Assembly (NCBI GenBank): GCA_003209375.1
Contig: QCRF01000011.1
Coordinates: 1-35,555 of the forward strand
Origin: Prochlorococcus sp. AG-459-N19
GTDB taxonomy: Bacteria > Cyanobacteriota > Cyanobacteriia > PCC-6307 > Cyanobiaceae
Direction of reading: 5' to 3'
DNA: 35,555 bases
Shown here: positions 1 through 10,842 of the stretch, in pieces
Layout of the letters: the number at the start of each line of letters is the position of its first letter
Numbering within the stretch: the first letter of the stretch is position 1
Position numbers and translations under genes: made by a program
The notes under the pieces: model-generated
What the model was told of the DNA's origin: nothing
What the model saw: the letters and a program-made list of their open reading frames with translations, nothing else
Database searches by the model: none

Positions 1-163
1 GAAAATGAAAATCATTTTTGTTTTCGATTTTAAATATTTATTTTGTGATTTAAGTGATAAAACAATAATATTTAGAGAATTAATTACTCCATACCAACCA
101 TCACTTTCCTAAATAGATAATTTGATGGATAATTAACCTAGATTTGAACGTTTTTAATATTCT

Positions 164-190
164 GTTCACACACCGTTCACACATTGTAAT
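164..190 (+). promoter_or_regulatory. Candidate promoter with 11-bp-spaced direct repeats before the EVE gene
   Basis: Two exact copies of GTTCACAC start at 164 and 175, so they repeat with an 11-bp period, one turn of the helix. A -10-like TGTAAT follows at 185-190, and the EVE gene starts at 210. Direct repeats with this spacing are typical of OmpR/PhoB-family response regulator sites. The copies resemble, but do not match, the cyanobacterial RpaB (HLR1) motif. The repeat is directly seen; the operator role is inference. Confidence 0.35.
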
Positions 191-209
191 TTTCTTCTAA
201 ATTATTAGT

Positions 210-668
210 ATGACTGAAATAAACTACTGGCTAATGAAAAGTGAGCCTGAGGCTTACAGCATAGATACTTTAAAAAATGACGGTGTGACTTTATGGGATG
301 GAATAAGAAATTATCAGGCTCGAAATTTTATGAGAAAAATGAATAAAGGAGATAAAGTTTTTTTCTATCATTCGAATTGTAAACCCCCAGGTATTGTGGG
401 ACTTATGGAGGTTATAGATCTAAATATTGTAGACCCTACTCAATTTGATCAAGATTCAAAATATTATGATCCAAAATCGGAACCTGATAATCCGAGGTGG
501 GATTGTGTAAAAGTAGAATATAAATTTAAATCAGATAAGATTTTAAGTTTACCTGAATTAAAGATTTTATTTAATGAGGATGAGTTATTAGTCGTAAAAA
601 AAGGAAATAGGCTGTCTATATTACCTGTCCGAAATGATATTGCAAAAATACTATTAGAAAAAATATAA
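210..668 (+). CDS. EVE domain-containing protein
   Basis: This 152-residue protein is a stand-alone EVE domain, of the PUA-like fold also found in eukaryotic thymocyte nuclear protein 1. The hallmark opening YWLMKSEPEAYS (residues 6-17) is followed by WDGIRNYQARNFMR (about 29-42) and a GDKVFFYHSN strand (about 47-56). EVE domains are thought to read modified bases in DNA or RNA; the ligand here cannot be told from sequence. The length fits a complete single-domain protein. It ends 7 bases from the stop of the convergent DUF2811 gene, with no obvious terminator between them. Confidence 0.9.
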   Translation: MTEINYWLMKSEPEAYSIDTLKNDGVTLWDGIRNYQARNFMRKMNKGDKVFFYHSNCKPPGIVGLMEVIDLNIVDPTQFDQDSKYYDPKSEPDNPRWDCVKVEYKFKSDKILSLPELKILFNEDELLVVKKGNRLSILPVRNDIAKILLEKI

Positions 669-675
669 AAAATTT

Positions 676-927
676 TTAATCCTTAAAATTCATTGAAAAC
701 ATATTGCCAACATAAAGTCTCGTTAAATCCCTATTTTGAAATCCTTTTTGCATCAAAAATCCTGCTATGGCGGCTTGTAGTATTCTGTACTGATCCCAGT
801 TAGGATGATCCTCAACGAATTCTTTCATTGCCTTTTGAAGATTTTCTTGAAGTTCACATTTGAAACTTATAACTTCATCATTATGATTTAATACTTTTGA
901 ATTTTCGTCGTAATTTAACTCTTGCAT
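676..927 (-). CDS. DUF2811 family small protein
   Basis: This 83-residue protein of unknown function matches my recollection of the cyanobacterial DUF2811 family. The recognisable part is the HPNWDQYRILQAAIAGFLMQKG segment (about residues 40-61), with an N-terminal stretch that looks like short beta strands. No signal peptide or membrane segment is visible. The start is the first ATG after a perfect TATAAT box at 999-1004 on the same strand. It is the only gene transcribed leftward from the 311-base gap upstream, so the palindromes and DnaA-like boxes there lie in its upstream region. Confidence 0.75.
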   Translation of the reverse strand: MQELNYDENSKVLNHNDEVISFKCELQENLQKAMKEFVEDHPNWDQYRILQAAIAGFLMQKGFQNRDLTRLYVGNMFSMNFKD

Positions 928-953
928 GTTGAAAACTTTATTGGAATTTAAAT

Positions 954-966
954 CTACAAGATGTAG
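954..966 (-). other. Small hairpin in the presumed leader of the DUF2811 mRNA
   Basis: CTACA and TGTAG form a 5-bp stem with an AGA loop. It lies between the TATAAT box at 999-1004 and the start codon at 927, so it would be in the 5' untranslated region. A stem this short could arise by chance in AT-rich DNA. Confidence 0.3.
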
Positions 967-998
967 TTTTCTTCAAAATTACTGAATCGTCAACAAGC

Positions 999-1017
999 AT
1001 TATAAAGAGACAGTCTC
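999..1017 (-). promoter_or_regulatory. Promoter -10 box with adjoining 11-bp palindrome, for the DUF2811 gene
   Basis: On the minus strand a perfect TATAAT occupies 1004-999. Two bases upstream of it is the perfect palindrome GAGAC-A-GTCTC (1007-1017), which would fill the spacer between the -10 and -35 positions. No clear -35 hexamer is visible, which is common in cyanobacterial promoters. Placement against the -10 box suggests an operator for a dimeric regulator. The sequence elements are seen; the regulatory role is inference. Confidence 0.5.
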
Positions 1018-1122
1018 AAGTTATAGAATAATGAGAATCTAGTCATAAATTGGGGAGTCATGGAAATCAATTTTGCAAATTTTAATCTTACTTAAATATA
1101 AAGATTTATATAAAAGCAGAAG

Positions 1123-1186
1123 TTTTCCACATGCTTTAGATCATTAGATATTTTTTTAAAAAATACTGTGGAAAAGTTGTGAAAAA
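1123..1186. other. Cluster of three DnaA-box-like nonamers
   Basis: TTTTCCACA at 1123-1131 matches the nonamer described as the DnaA box in cyanobacteria. Its exact inverted copy TGTGGAAAA is at 1167-1175, and a one-mismatch copy TTGTGAAAA follows at 1178-1186. I noticed no other exact copy while reading the window. No dnaA or dnaN gene is nearby, so this is not an obvious origin. It could titrate DnaA or place a promoter under DnaA control; it could also be chance. Confidence 0.45.
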
Positions 1187-1201
1187 ATTTTTTTGTGAAG
1201 G

Positions 1202-1223
1202 GGAAATTTTTTCTAAAATTTCC
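1202..1223 (-). terminator. Candidate terminator after rpoZ-DUF1818
   Basis: GGAAATTTT and AAAATTTCC form a perfect 9-bp stem with a TTCT loop, 15 bases past the DUF1818 stop codon. On the minus strand a run of six T residues follows about 14 bases later rather than immediately. The stem is AT-rich, so termination strength is uncertain; it might instead protect the 3' end of the message. Confidence 0.45.
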
Positions 1224-1238
1224 AATTTTATTTATCTT

Positions 1239-1610
1239 TTAATCCATTGATTCCCACATGTTTTTTATTTCATAAAATAAATTTTGTGCTATTGGTATCG
1301 GCCAATACATTTCGAAGGATCTAGTTTGATCTTGACTTTCAAAAACAAACCTTAGACTCCATTCATTTTTTTTCCCCTCTAACTGAATATACCAAGGTAT
1401 TTGCTCTAATTCTAAAGTAATAGATTCTTCGTCCATTAGCTGATCTTTGATAACTAATAGTTGTTCATTAATTCTTGAAAGTAGTAGGTAAAGTGAATTG
1501 AATTCACTTTTTTGCAACTCGATTGACCAATTGTCTACACCAATTAAAAAGCAAAATTTGCCTTTTTTAAAATCTTTAAGTAATCTCCATGTTTTTTGGT
1601 CTTTTACCAA
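1239..1610 (-). CDS. DUF1818 family protein
   Basis: This 123-residue cyanobacterial protein has no known function. It resembles the DUF1818 family in length and in the pattern of aromatic residues: WSIELQKSEF (about 28-37), LEQIPWYIQLEG (about 67-78) and a C-terminal MYWPIP segment. It appears soluble. The only reasonable start in this frame is a TTG two bases after the rpoZ stop codon, and the next in-frame ATG lies far inside. This implies translational coupling to rpoZ. The conserved pairing with the omega subunit hints at co-expression with transcription machinery, but gives no mechanism. Confidence 0.75.
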   Translation of the reverse strand: MVKDQKTWRLLKDFKKGKFCFLIGVDNWSIELQKSEFNSLYLLLSRINEQLLVIKDQLMDEESITLELEQIPWYIQLEGKKNEWSLRFVFESQDQTRSFEMYWPIPIAQNLFYEIKNMWESMD

Positions 1611-1612
1611 AA

Positions 1613-1849
1613 TTAGCCTGGAAGTAAATCTGGTTGATCTTGCTCATCACTTAGTTCAATAATTGACCTTTGAACAGGTTTAATAGTTGATTCTTCTAAT
1701 AATCCATCAAAATCATCAAAACGTCTTTGTTTAGCTCTGAAAGCAATTTTTACTGTAGTTAAGTATCTATTAGTTGATTTTCTTATCAAGCTCTCGCCTC
1801 TCTTTGCAAGATCATTAGAATCTATTCCTGCATTATTTGATATGTTCAT
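1613..1849 (-). CDS. rpoZ: RNA polymerase omega subunit
   Basis: This 78-residue protein is the cyanobacterial form of the omega subunit, which helps assemble and stabilise RNA polymerase. The family core [19 protein letters not shown] (about residues 28-46) is clear, followed by an acidic C-terminal tail ending DQPDLLPG. The bacterial omega family starts with a similar helix that packs on beta-prime. It is the first gene of a two-gene unit with the DUF1818 gene two bases downstream, and is divergent from the Hsp70-like gene across 98 bases. Confidence 0.9.
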   Translation of the reverse strand: MNISNNAGIDSNDLAKRGESLIRKSTNRYLTTVKIAFRAKQRRFDDFDGLLEESTIKPVQRSIIELSDEQDQPDLLPG

Positions 1850-1947
1850 TAAAAAAAATTTTTTACTATAAAATGTATTTTACAGTTTATTTGACCTTTT
1901 CAAAACATAAATTACAAAAAGAACTTAATTGATCCTAATAATTTCAT

Positions 1948-3516
1948 ATGGAAGAAAGTTTAAGTGGAACACTTGCTATTGATTTAGGGAACACTAATAC
2001 TGTATTAGCTTTTCAAGATCAAAAAGGTTTAAACCCTATTTTAATTGAAATACCGAATATTACATCATCTCCAGGAGTTATTCCTACAGTAGTTTGGTTT
2101 GAAGAACCTTCAAAGATTCCTAAAATTGGCATTAGTGCTCTAGATATGAGGGATAAATCAAATTCTGATTTGTTTTTTCATTCGAATTTTAAAAGATTAA
2201 TTGGAAATTCTATTGAAAAACTTAACCCAGAAAATATCTTAAACCCAAATGAATGTGGCGAAAAATTTTTTCAAATTTTGTGGGCAAGCATTCCTCACAA
2301 ATATGAGATTAAAAGACTTGTTTTAACCGCTCCAATAGATACATATAAGGGTTATAGAGAATGGTTAGTTAACCTTTGCGAGGAAATATCAGTAGAAGAA
2401 ATAGCTCTAGTTGATGAGCCTACTGCTGCAAGTTTAGGTGTAAATATACCATTTGGCTCAAAAATTATGACATTAGATATTGGAGGAAGTACTGTCGATA
2501 TGAATATAGTCAAAATAGAGGGAGGTGAGGGGAAATCCGGCCCAATAGCTGAACTATTAAAATTTAAAGGTAATGATGTAAGCTCTATTTCAAAACAAAA
2601 AATAAGGTGTGCTGAAATAATTGGCAAAACAGGCTCAAAAATTGGTGGGAAAGATATTGATCAATGGATAGTTGATTATTTCATTCCAGGTAATAATTAT
2701 GCTACTAATCTTTTAAATGCAGAAGCGATAAAATGTAAACTCAGTTCATCTGCAATCGAATATGAAAATAAATATCCCATAAAATTATTTACTGAAAAAT
2801 CTAAAGAAAAAGAATTTCACCTAAGTAAAGAAATATTTGAGAGAATACTAATTGAAAATAATCTTCTTAATCACCTTAACTCTTTGCTCAAAGATTTATT
2901 AAATCAAGCAAGGGGTAAATTTTGCACTGTTGACGACCTAAATGCAATTGTTTTGGTTGGTGGAGGAACTCAAATACCATTAATTAAAGAATGGATAACA
3001 AAAAAAATTTCAGAAATTCAAATAAAGTCTCCACCTCCTATCGAATCAATAGCTTTGGGGGCTTTAGCAATGACCCCTGGGGTAAAAATTAAAGACATAT
3101 TAAACAAAGGATTATCTATAAGATTATTTAACAAAAGAGAACAAAAACATTTTTGGCATCCTATTTTTTGCAAAGGTCAAACATGGCCAACTGAAAACCC
3201 ATTTAAACTCATCCTTCAAGCCAGTAAAAATAATCAAAAAATATTTGAAATTATAATTGGAGAAACAAAAAAAGAAAGAGAATATGATGTTGTTTTTGAA
3301 AATGGATTACCAAAGTTATCAGAGGTTCAAAATGAAGAAGAAATTATAAAATGGAAAAAAAAGCCACACAAAATAGTACTAAAAACTGCATCTAATATTG
3401 GAGAAGACAACTTAAAACTTTTTTTCAAAATCACGGAAAATGCAAATTTGTTAGTTAAGTGTTTTAATATTAAAGATGAATTTTTAGGAGAATATAATTT
3501 AGGAAATATCTTCTGA
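1948..3516 (+). CDS. Short Hsp70-family protein (DnaK-like ATPase)
   Basis: This 522-residue protein has the actin-like ATPase fold of Hsp70: phosphate-1 motif AIDLGNTNT (about 10-18), connect/adenosine segment VDEPTAASLG (about 154-163), phosphate-2 LDIGGSTVDM (about 175-184) and VLVGGGTQIP (about 330-339). The ATPase domain ends near residue 375. The remaining roughly 145 residues are too short and divergent to be a canonical DnaK substrate-binding domain with lid (DnaK is about 630 residues). It is probably a specialised chaperone or regulator. No J-protein or GrpE gene is nearby. Its stop lies 7 bases from that of the convergent pyrR. Confidence 0.85.
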   Translation: MEESLSGTLAIDLGNTNTVLAFQDQKGLNPILIEIPNITSSPGVIPTVVWFEEPSKIPKIGISALDMRDKSNSDLFFHSNFKRLIGNSIEKLNPENILNPNECGEKFFQILWASIPHKYEIKRLVLTAPIDTYKGYREWLVNLCEEISVEEIALVDEPTAASLGVNIPFGSKIMTLDIGGSTVDMNIVKIEGGEGKSGPIAELLKFKGNDVSSISKQKIRCAEIIGKTGSKIGGKDIDQWIVDYFIPGNNYATNLLNAEAIKCKLSSSAIEYENKYPIKLFTEKSKEKEFHLSKEIFERILIENNLLNHLNSLLKDLLNQARGKFCTVDDLNAIVLVGGGTQIPLIKEWITKKISEIQIKSPPPIESIALGALAMTPGVKIKDILNKGLSIRLFNKREQKHFWHPIFCKGQTWPTENPFKLILQASKNNQKIFEIIIGETKKEREYDVVFENGLPKLSEVQNEEEIIKWKKKPHKIVLKTASNIGEDNLKLFFKITENANLLVKCFNIKDEFLGEYNLGNIF

Positions 3517-3523
3517 AAGCAAG

Positions 3524-4060
3524 CTATTCAAGAAAAACTCCTTCTTCATTATCAACATTATTTAGACGTAAACTAATACTTTCAATTTTACTAGTAGACA
3601 CTATTTTACCACAAAAATCTGGTTGAATAGGTAATTCTCTATGACCTCTATCTACCATTACTAATAACATAACTCTTTGAGGTCTTCCCCAAGAATACAA
3701 AGCATCTATCGCAGCTCTAATTGTTCTTCCTGTATAAATGACATCATCTATTAAAAGAATTTCTTGTTTCTCAATAGGAGTTGGAATATCTGTAGCTTTT
3801 ATTAGCCGTGTTCCAACTCTATTTTGATCATCTCTATAAAAAGTTGGATCTATTGTTCCTTTTCTAACTTTTAAACCTGTCTTAGAGAATAATTCCTTTT
3901 CTAGGACTTTGGTCAACTCAATTCCTCTAGTGGGGATGCCAACTAATACAAGATTATCTAGTTTGTTTACTTTTTCAATAATTTCGGAAGTTAAACGCGA
4001 AATGGTATTTTTAAGCTCTAATTCAGTCAGTATTACTTTCTTGCTTGTTTTCTTGGACAT
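3524..4060 (-). CDS. pyrR: PyrR, pyrimidine regulator / uracil phosphoribosyltransferase
   Basis: This 178-residue protein is a type I phosphoribosyltransferase of the PyrR family. The PRPP-binding loop is LLIDDVIYTGRTIRAA (about 102-117), and the PyrR-like segments LVGIPTRGIEL (about 40-50) and VDRGHRELPI (about 136-145) are present. In Bacillus PyrR binds pyr mRNA and also makes UMP from uracil and PRPP. No pyr genes or pyr attenuator are visible here, so only the enzymatic role is safe. It is monocistronic, divergent from gpmI across 137 bases. Confidence 0.92.
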   Translation of the reverse strand: MSKKTSKKVILTELELKNTISRLTSEIIEKVNKLDNLVLVGIPTRGIELTKVLEKELFSKTGLKVRKGTIDPTFYRDDQNRVGTRLIKATDIPTPIEKQEILLIDDVIYTGRTIRAAIDALYSWGRPQRVMLLVMVDRGHRELPIQPDFCGKIVSTSKIESISLRLNNVDNEEGVFLE

Positions 4061-4100
4061 AATTTATCACAAAATAAAAGTCGTCTAATATTTTCATAAA

Positions 4101-4114
4101 TTAGCAAAAGCTAA
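4101..4114. other. Short inverted repeat between pyrR and gpmI
   Basis: TTAGC-AAAA-GCTAA is a 5-bp perfect palindromic stem in the 137-base divergent gap. It could be an operator for either gene. The AT content makes chance occurrence quite possible. Confidence 0.25.
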
Positions 4115-4197
4115 CTATATTAAATATAAATTGTTAAAGAGTAACATTTGAAGCTAAATTTAAGGTTGGATCAGTTAAAAATAAATTTGATATAGAT

Positions 4198-5820
4198 ATG
4201 TCAAAGATTAGCAGCAAAAAGATAAAAAAATTAAGTGTTCCTCAGAGCCCTGTTGTTCTGGCAATACTAGATGGATGGGGATATCGAAAAGAAAACTCAG
4301 ATAATGCAATAAAAAGTGCCAGTACACCTATCATGGATTCATTGTGGCATGCTTATCCCCACACCCTTATAAATGCTAGTGGATCTGATGTTGGTCTCCC
4401 AGATGGTCAAATGGGCAATTCAGAGGTAGGGCACCTTACAATTGGCTCGGGAAGAATAATACAACAAGAACTTGTAAGAATTTCAAATATTGTAAAAAAT
4501 AATCAAATAGGCTTAATTAATGAGTTAAAAGAGATGGCTGATTCATTAAAGAAAAATAATTCTACTTTGCACATCACGGGATTATGTTCAGATGGAGGAG
4601 TACATAGTCATGTTGATCATTTGCTTGCTTTAATAAAATGGGCGTCTGATAATGAAATTAAAAAAGTTGCAATCCATATTATTACCGATGGTAGAGACAC
4701 TCCCGCAAAAAGTGGCTCTAAATATTTAAGTCAAATAGAATCATGCATAAAAGAACTAAATGTAGGCGAAATAGCTTCTATATGTGGAAGATACTGGATG
4801 ATGGATAGAAATCTTTTATGGGATAGAACAAAAAAAGCATATGATAATTTGACTGACCCAGATATCCAAATAACAAATATTTCTCCTCAAAATTACTTAG
4901 AACAAAGTTATGAGAAAAACATAACCGATGAATTTATAGAGCCCATACGAATTTCTGAAAACTATCTTAAAGATGGGGATAGTTTGATTTGCTTTAACTT
5001 TCGTCCAGATAGAGCAAGACAGATAGTAAAATCCCTTGTAAGTAAAGAATTCTCAAATTTTGAAAGAAAAAATTATCCAAATTTAGACCTTCTAACTTTT
5101 ACTCAATATGATGAGAATTTTCCTGTTAAAGTTGCATTTCCTCCTGAATCGCTCAATAATTTTATTGGCCAAATAGTTTCAGAAAACGGACTTAAGCAAT
5201 ACAGAACAGCGGAAACAGAAAAATATCCTCATGTAACATACTTTTTCAATGGAGGAGTTGAAATTCCTTTACCTGGAGAAGAGAGGCATTTGATTCCATC
5301 TCCAAGAGTCGCAACTTATGATATGGAACCCGAAATGTCAGCTGAGGAATTAACTATTAGTTGTTCTAAAGCAATTAAAAGTGGGAATTATGCTTTTATT
5401 GTGATCAATTTTGCCAATCCTGATATGGTTGGTCATACAGGTAACATGGATGCAACAATTAAAGCTATAGAAAAAGTAGATGAATGTATAGGTCAAATAG
5501 TTAATGCCACTGGAGAAATGGGTGGAAGCATTCTTATTACTGCCGATCATGGTAACGCAGAGGTAATGAAAGGACCTGAAGGAGAACCATGGACCGCTCA
5601 CACAATAAATAAAGTCCCATTAATTTTAATTGAAGGTGAAAAAAGAAAAATCCCAAATATGGGGAATGAAATTAATTTAAGAGATAATGCTGGCTTAGCA
5701 GATATTGCTCCCACTTTGTTGCAATTATTAAATCTCCCAATACCAAGAGAAATGACAGGCAAATCACTTATTCAAGAAATTGAATTAAAAGGTTATAATA
5801 AGGTCGTTCAACATGTATAA
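4198..5820 (+). CDS. gpmI: 2,3-bisphosphoglycerate-independent phosphoglycerate mutase
   Basis: This 540-residue enzyme interconverts 3- and 2-phosphoglycerate using two Mn ions and a phosphoserine. It has the alkaline-phosphatase-like metal motif LAILDGWG with D25, the nucleophile motif MGNSEVGH with S75, and the C-terminal metal-binding segments [12 protein letters not shown] and ITADHGNAE. The substrate-binding insert includes [11 protein letters not shown] and ITDGRDT. An extension of about 17 residues precedes the conserved core; the ATG at 4198 is the only good start upstream of it. secG follows 23 bases downstream in the same direction, so the two are probably cotranscribed. Confidence 0.97.
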   Translation: MSKISSKKIKKLSVPQSPVVLAILDGWGYRKENSDNAIKSASTPIMDSLWHAYPHTLINASGSDVGLPDGQMGNSEVGHLTIGSGRIIQQELVRISNIVKNNQIGLINELKEMADSLKKNNSTLHITGLCSDGGVHSHVDHLLALIKWASDNEIKKVAIHIITDGRDTPAKSGSKYLSQIESCIKELNVGEIASICGRYWMMDRNLLWDRTKKAYDNLTDPDIQITNISPQNYLEQSYEKNITDEFIEPIRISENYLKDGDSLICFNFRPDRARQIVKSLVSKEFSNFERKNYPNLDLLTFTQYDENFPVKVAFPPESLNNFIGQIVSENGLKQYRTAETEKYPHVTYFFNGGVEIPLPGEERHLIPSPRVATYDMEPEMSAEELTISCSKAIKSGNYAFIVINFANPDMVGHTGNMDATIKAIEKVDECIGQIVNATGEMGGSILITADHGNAEVMKGPEGEPWTAHTINKVPLILIEGEKRKIPNMGNEINLRDNAGLADIAPTLLQLLNLPIPREMTGKSLIQEIELKGYNKVVQHV

Positions 5821-5843
5821 ATTTAATAAAAGTCTTTTAAGCA

Positions 5844-6072
5844 ATGATTCAAATTATTAGTTGGATATGGGTATTTTCTGGTGTTCTTCTCATTCTTTTA
5901 GTTTTACTTCATAGTCCTAAAGGTGATGGAATGGGAGGAATAGCTGCAAGTGGAAGCTCAATGTTTAATAGCGCAAGTAGTGCAGAGGCCTCTCTAAACA
6001 AAATAACTTGGACTTTTTTTAGTGATATTTTTGTCTCTTGCAATTATTCTCAGCGCTGGTTGGATTTCATAA
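5844..6072 (+). CDS. secG: SecG preprotein translocase subunit, with apparent frameshift
   Basis: SecG is the small two-helix partner of SecY/SecE. The first transmembrane helix (about residues 5-23), the LLHSPKGDGMGG loop and the serine-rich linker are normal up to TWTF. As written, the reading frame then passes a T7 run (6014-6020), loses the second helix and ends at 6083 with a polar 20-residue tail. Removing one T restores VIFLSLAIILSAGWIS and a stop at 6070-6072, giving a normal 75-residue SecG. Coordinates here are for the restored gene. A sequencing error is the simplest explanation. It lies 23 bases after gpmI and just before a strong terminator. Confidence 0.85.
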
Positions 6073-6082
6073 AAGTTGAATA

Positions 6083-6113
6083 AAAAAGGGGCCATTCTGA
6101 ATGACCCCTTTTT
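6083..6113. terminator. Bidirectional intrinsic terminator between secG and groL
   Basis: AAAAAGGGG pairs perfectly with CCCCTTTTT. Inside, CATT pairs with AATG around a CTG loop after one C/A mismatch. The A and T runs on the two sides let the same hairpin terminate gpmI-secG rightward and groES-groL leftward. It is the clearest terminator in the window. It overlaps the end of the frameshifted secG reading but lies fully outside the restored gene. Confidence 0.92.
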
Positions 6114-6138
6114 AAATATTTAGATAACTATCGTTTAG

Positions 6139-7805
<1,667 letters not shown>

Positions 7806-7829
7806 TTAATAATTTTTGAAACAAATATT

Positions 7830-8141
7830 TTAGCTTACTACAGCCAAAATATCCTTTTCAGAGAGCAAGACATATTCATCTCCTCCCAATTTAATGTCTG
7901 TGCCAGCATATTTGCTGTACAAAACTTTATCGCCAATACTCACTTCTGGAGTTTGTCGAGTACCGTCGTCATTAAGTTTGCCAGGGCCTACCTGAGCAAC
8001 TTCTCCAACCTGTGGTTTTTCTTTAGCTGAATCAGGCAAAAGAATGCCCCCAGCAGTTTTTTCCTCAGATGCGGAAACTTTAATAAATATTCTATCTCCC
8101 AGTGGTTTAACTGTAGAGACTGTAAGTGAAACAGCTGCCAT
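7830..8141 (-). CDS. groES: GroES co-chaperonin
   Basis: This 103-residue protein is the heptameric lid of GroEL. It has the family opening [11 protein letters not shown] (about 12-22), a mobile loop with [19 protein letters not shown] (about 27-45) and the C-terminal [13 protein letters not shown]. It leads the groES-groL pair. No Shine-Dalgarno sequence is visible before the ATG, and I see no CIRCE element (TTAGCACTC-N9-GAGTGCTAA) upstream, so HrcA control is not supported. Two small inverted repeats lie in its probable leader. Confidence 0.97.
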   Translation of the reverse strand: MAAVSLTVSTVKPLGDRIFIKVSASEEKTAGGILLPDSAKEKPQVGEVAQVGPGKLNDDGTRQTPEVSIGDKVLYSKYAGTDIKLGGDEYVLLSEKDILAVVS

Positions 8142-8165
8142 AAATTAATGGAGGATCATAATTGA

Positions 8166-8207
8166 GACGCTTTGCGTCATAAAATTGGAAAGAGAGTTTA
8201 TCTTTCC
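8166..8207 (-). promoter_or_regulatory. Two inverted repeats in the groES-atpD divergent region
   Basis: GACGC-TTT-GCGTC (8166-8178) and GGAAAGA-N7-TCTTTCC (8187-8207) are perfect stems of 5 and 7 bp, 25-66 bases upstream of the groES start codon. They may lie in the groES leader, where RNA structure could affect translation, or act as operators. The 218-base divergent gap must also hold the atpD promoter. Beyond these I see nothing decisive in it. Confidence 0.35.
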
Positions 8208-8329
8208 GTATCTTCAACAACATAATCTGCAAAGCGGCAATTAAACCATACTTAAACTGTGCGGGTGGCCGAACCCATTTAACGAATATACCCATGAGGT
8301 GGTAGTATTTTCGCATTATGAGCTGTTAA

Positions 8330-9820
<1,491 letters not shown>

Positions 9821-9862
9821 ATATTTGAATATTTATAATAAACCTTCAATAATTTTAAATTA

Positions 9863-10267
9863 ATGGCAATTTCTCTAAAAGTTTTAGCTCCTAATAAAAA
9901 TGTATATCAAGGCGAAGCTGAAGAAGTGATCCTTCCAAGTACTACTGGTCAATTGGGTATATTACCAGGACATATTTCTTTAGTTACTGCTATAGATATT
10001 GGCGTTTTAAGGCTAAGAATGAATTCCCAGTGGAAATCAATAGCTCTAATGGGAGGCTTCGCTGAAATTGAATCAGACGAGGTCATAGTTTTAGTAAATA
10101 ATGCTGAAATTGGTTCTGAGATTAATGTTCAAAATGCTGAAAAAGATCTTAAAGAAGCAAAATTAACAATTAGCAAATTTTCTGAAAATGAAAAAACCCC
10201 AGAAAAAATTAAAGCCCTTAATGAGGTTTCGAAGGCTGAGGCTAGGATTCAAGCTGCAAAGAACTAA
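9863..10267 (+). CDS. atpC: ATP synthase F1 subunit epsilon
   Basis: The epsilon subunit (134 residues) links the rotor to F1 and inhibits ATP hydrolysis. The N-terminal beta-sandwich is clear from [23 protein letters not shown] and [20 protein letters not shown], with a C-terminal helical hairpin rich in Lys and Ala. Length and domain order are normal. Its stop lies three bases from the stop of the convergent PSRP-3 gene, with no visible terminator. Confidence 0.96.
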   Translation: MAISLKVLAPNKNVYQGEAEEVILPSTTGQLGILPGHISLVTAIDIGVLRLRMNSQWKSIALMGGFAEIESDEVIVLVNNAEIGSEINVQNAEKDLKEAKLTISKFSENEKTPEKIKALNEVSKAEARIQAAKN

Positions 10268-10270
10268 TAT

Positions 10271-10747
10271 TTAAGCAGTTCCACAAAAAGTTACTTCGGG
10301 AAACTTTAATCTGGCTTCTTCTAATTTTTTTGTTTTACCCTCTTCTTGCCAATAATTTATTACCTCAGTAGCTTTATTCAGTATTTCTATTCTTTCGTTA
10401 TCTGTAATCCAACCTTTATTCTCTAGTTCACTTTTTAATTTTTCCCAAGCATCATCTCTTGGCCAAAAATAATAAGCAGTAAGAGGGCTTGCGCCTCCCC
10501 CTACTATTTGATCCACTGCTAAAGCAACATTATCAGGCAACCATAATACTTTAATTATGAACCTACCTTCATCAGGTTTAGGCGTATAACCAGTAGGCAC
10601 TCCATCTTCATCAATTGTGGCAGCAGCTAATACAGCTGTCGCACCCATCATTCCAGAATTAGGAGAAGAATTTTTAGACTTTGGGGCATCACTTTTTTTT
10701 TCCTTTTTTTCTGTTGAATTTTGATTTAACTTATCTGATGAGGTCAT
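10271..10747 (-). CDS. 30S ribosomal protein PSRP-3 (Ycf65-like)
   Basis: This 158-residue protein has the core of plastid-specific ribosomal protein 3, a small-subunit protein shared by plastids and cyanobacteria. Diagnostic segments are [18 protein letters not shown] (about 63-80), [19 protein letters not shown] (about 87-105) and EVINYWQEE (about 128-136). The first 60 or so residues are a low-complexity Lys/Ser/Asn-rich and Ala-rich extension and look disordered. The true start could lie inside this extension. It is oriented against atpC. Confidence 0.88.
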   Translation of the reverse strand: MTSSDKLNQNSTEKKEKKSDAPKSKNSSPNSGMMGATAVLAAATIDEDGVPTGYTPKPDEGRFIIKVLWLPDNVALAVDQIVGGGASPLTAYYFWPRDDAWEKLKSELENKGWITDNERIEILNKATEVINYWQEEGKTKKLEEARLKFPEVTFCGTA

Positions 10748-10842
10748 TCACTTATTTATATTTATTAATTAATTTATCAGTTTATGGTCACATTTTGATT
10801 AATTTCTTCAAAATTTTTTGATTTTAGTTCTAAAGAGGATTT

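Larger units (their letters stand above)
928..1238. other. 311-base intergenic region rich in inverted repeats
   Basis: I find no credible coding sequence here; the longest readings from ATG are under 20 codons. It contains, left to right, a CTACA/TGTAG hairpin (954-966), a TATAAT box on the minus strand (999-1004), a perfect GAGAC-A-GTCTC palindrome (1007-1017), three DnaA-box-like nonamers (1123-1186) and a 9-bp perfect stem (1202-1223). It separates two minus-strand genes and so combines the 3' end of the rpoZ unit with the promoter region of the DUF2811 gene. A small RNA could also be here, but I recognise no known family. Confidence 0.6.

Noticed and set aside
1..209. Gene or RNA in the left edge region
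   Set aside because: No credible frame was seen on either strand; only the promoter-like repeats near 164-190 are notable.
8107..8316. 69-codon open frame on the minus strand overlapping the groES start
   Set aside because: It overlaps groES in another frame, spans the hairpin-rich leader region and gives an unremarkable composition with no recognisable motif.
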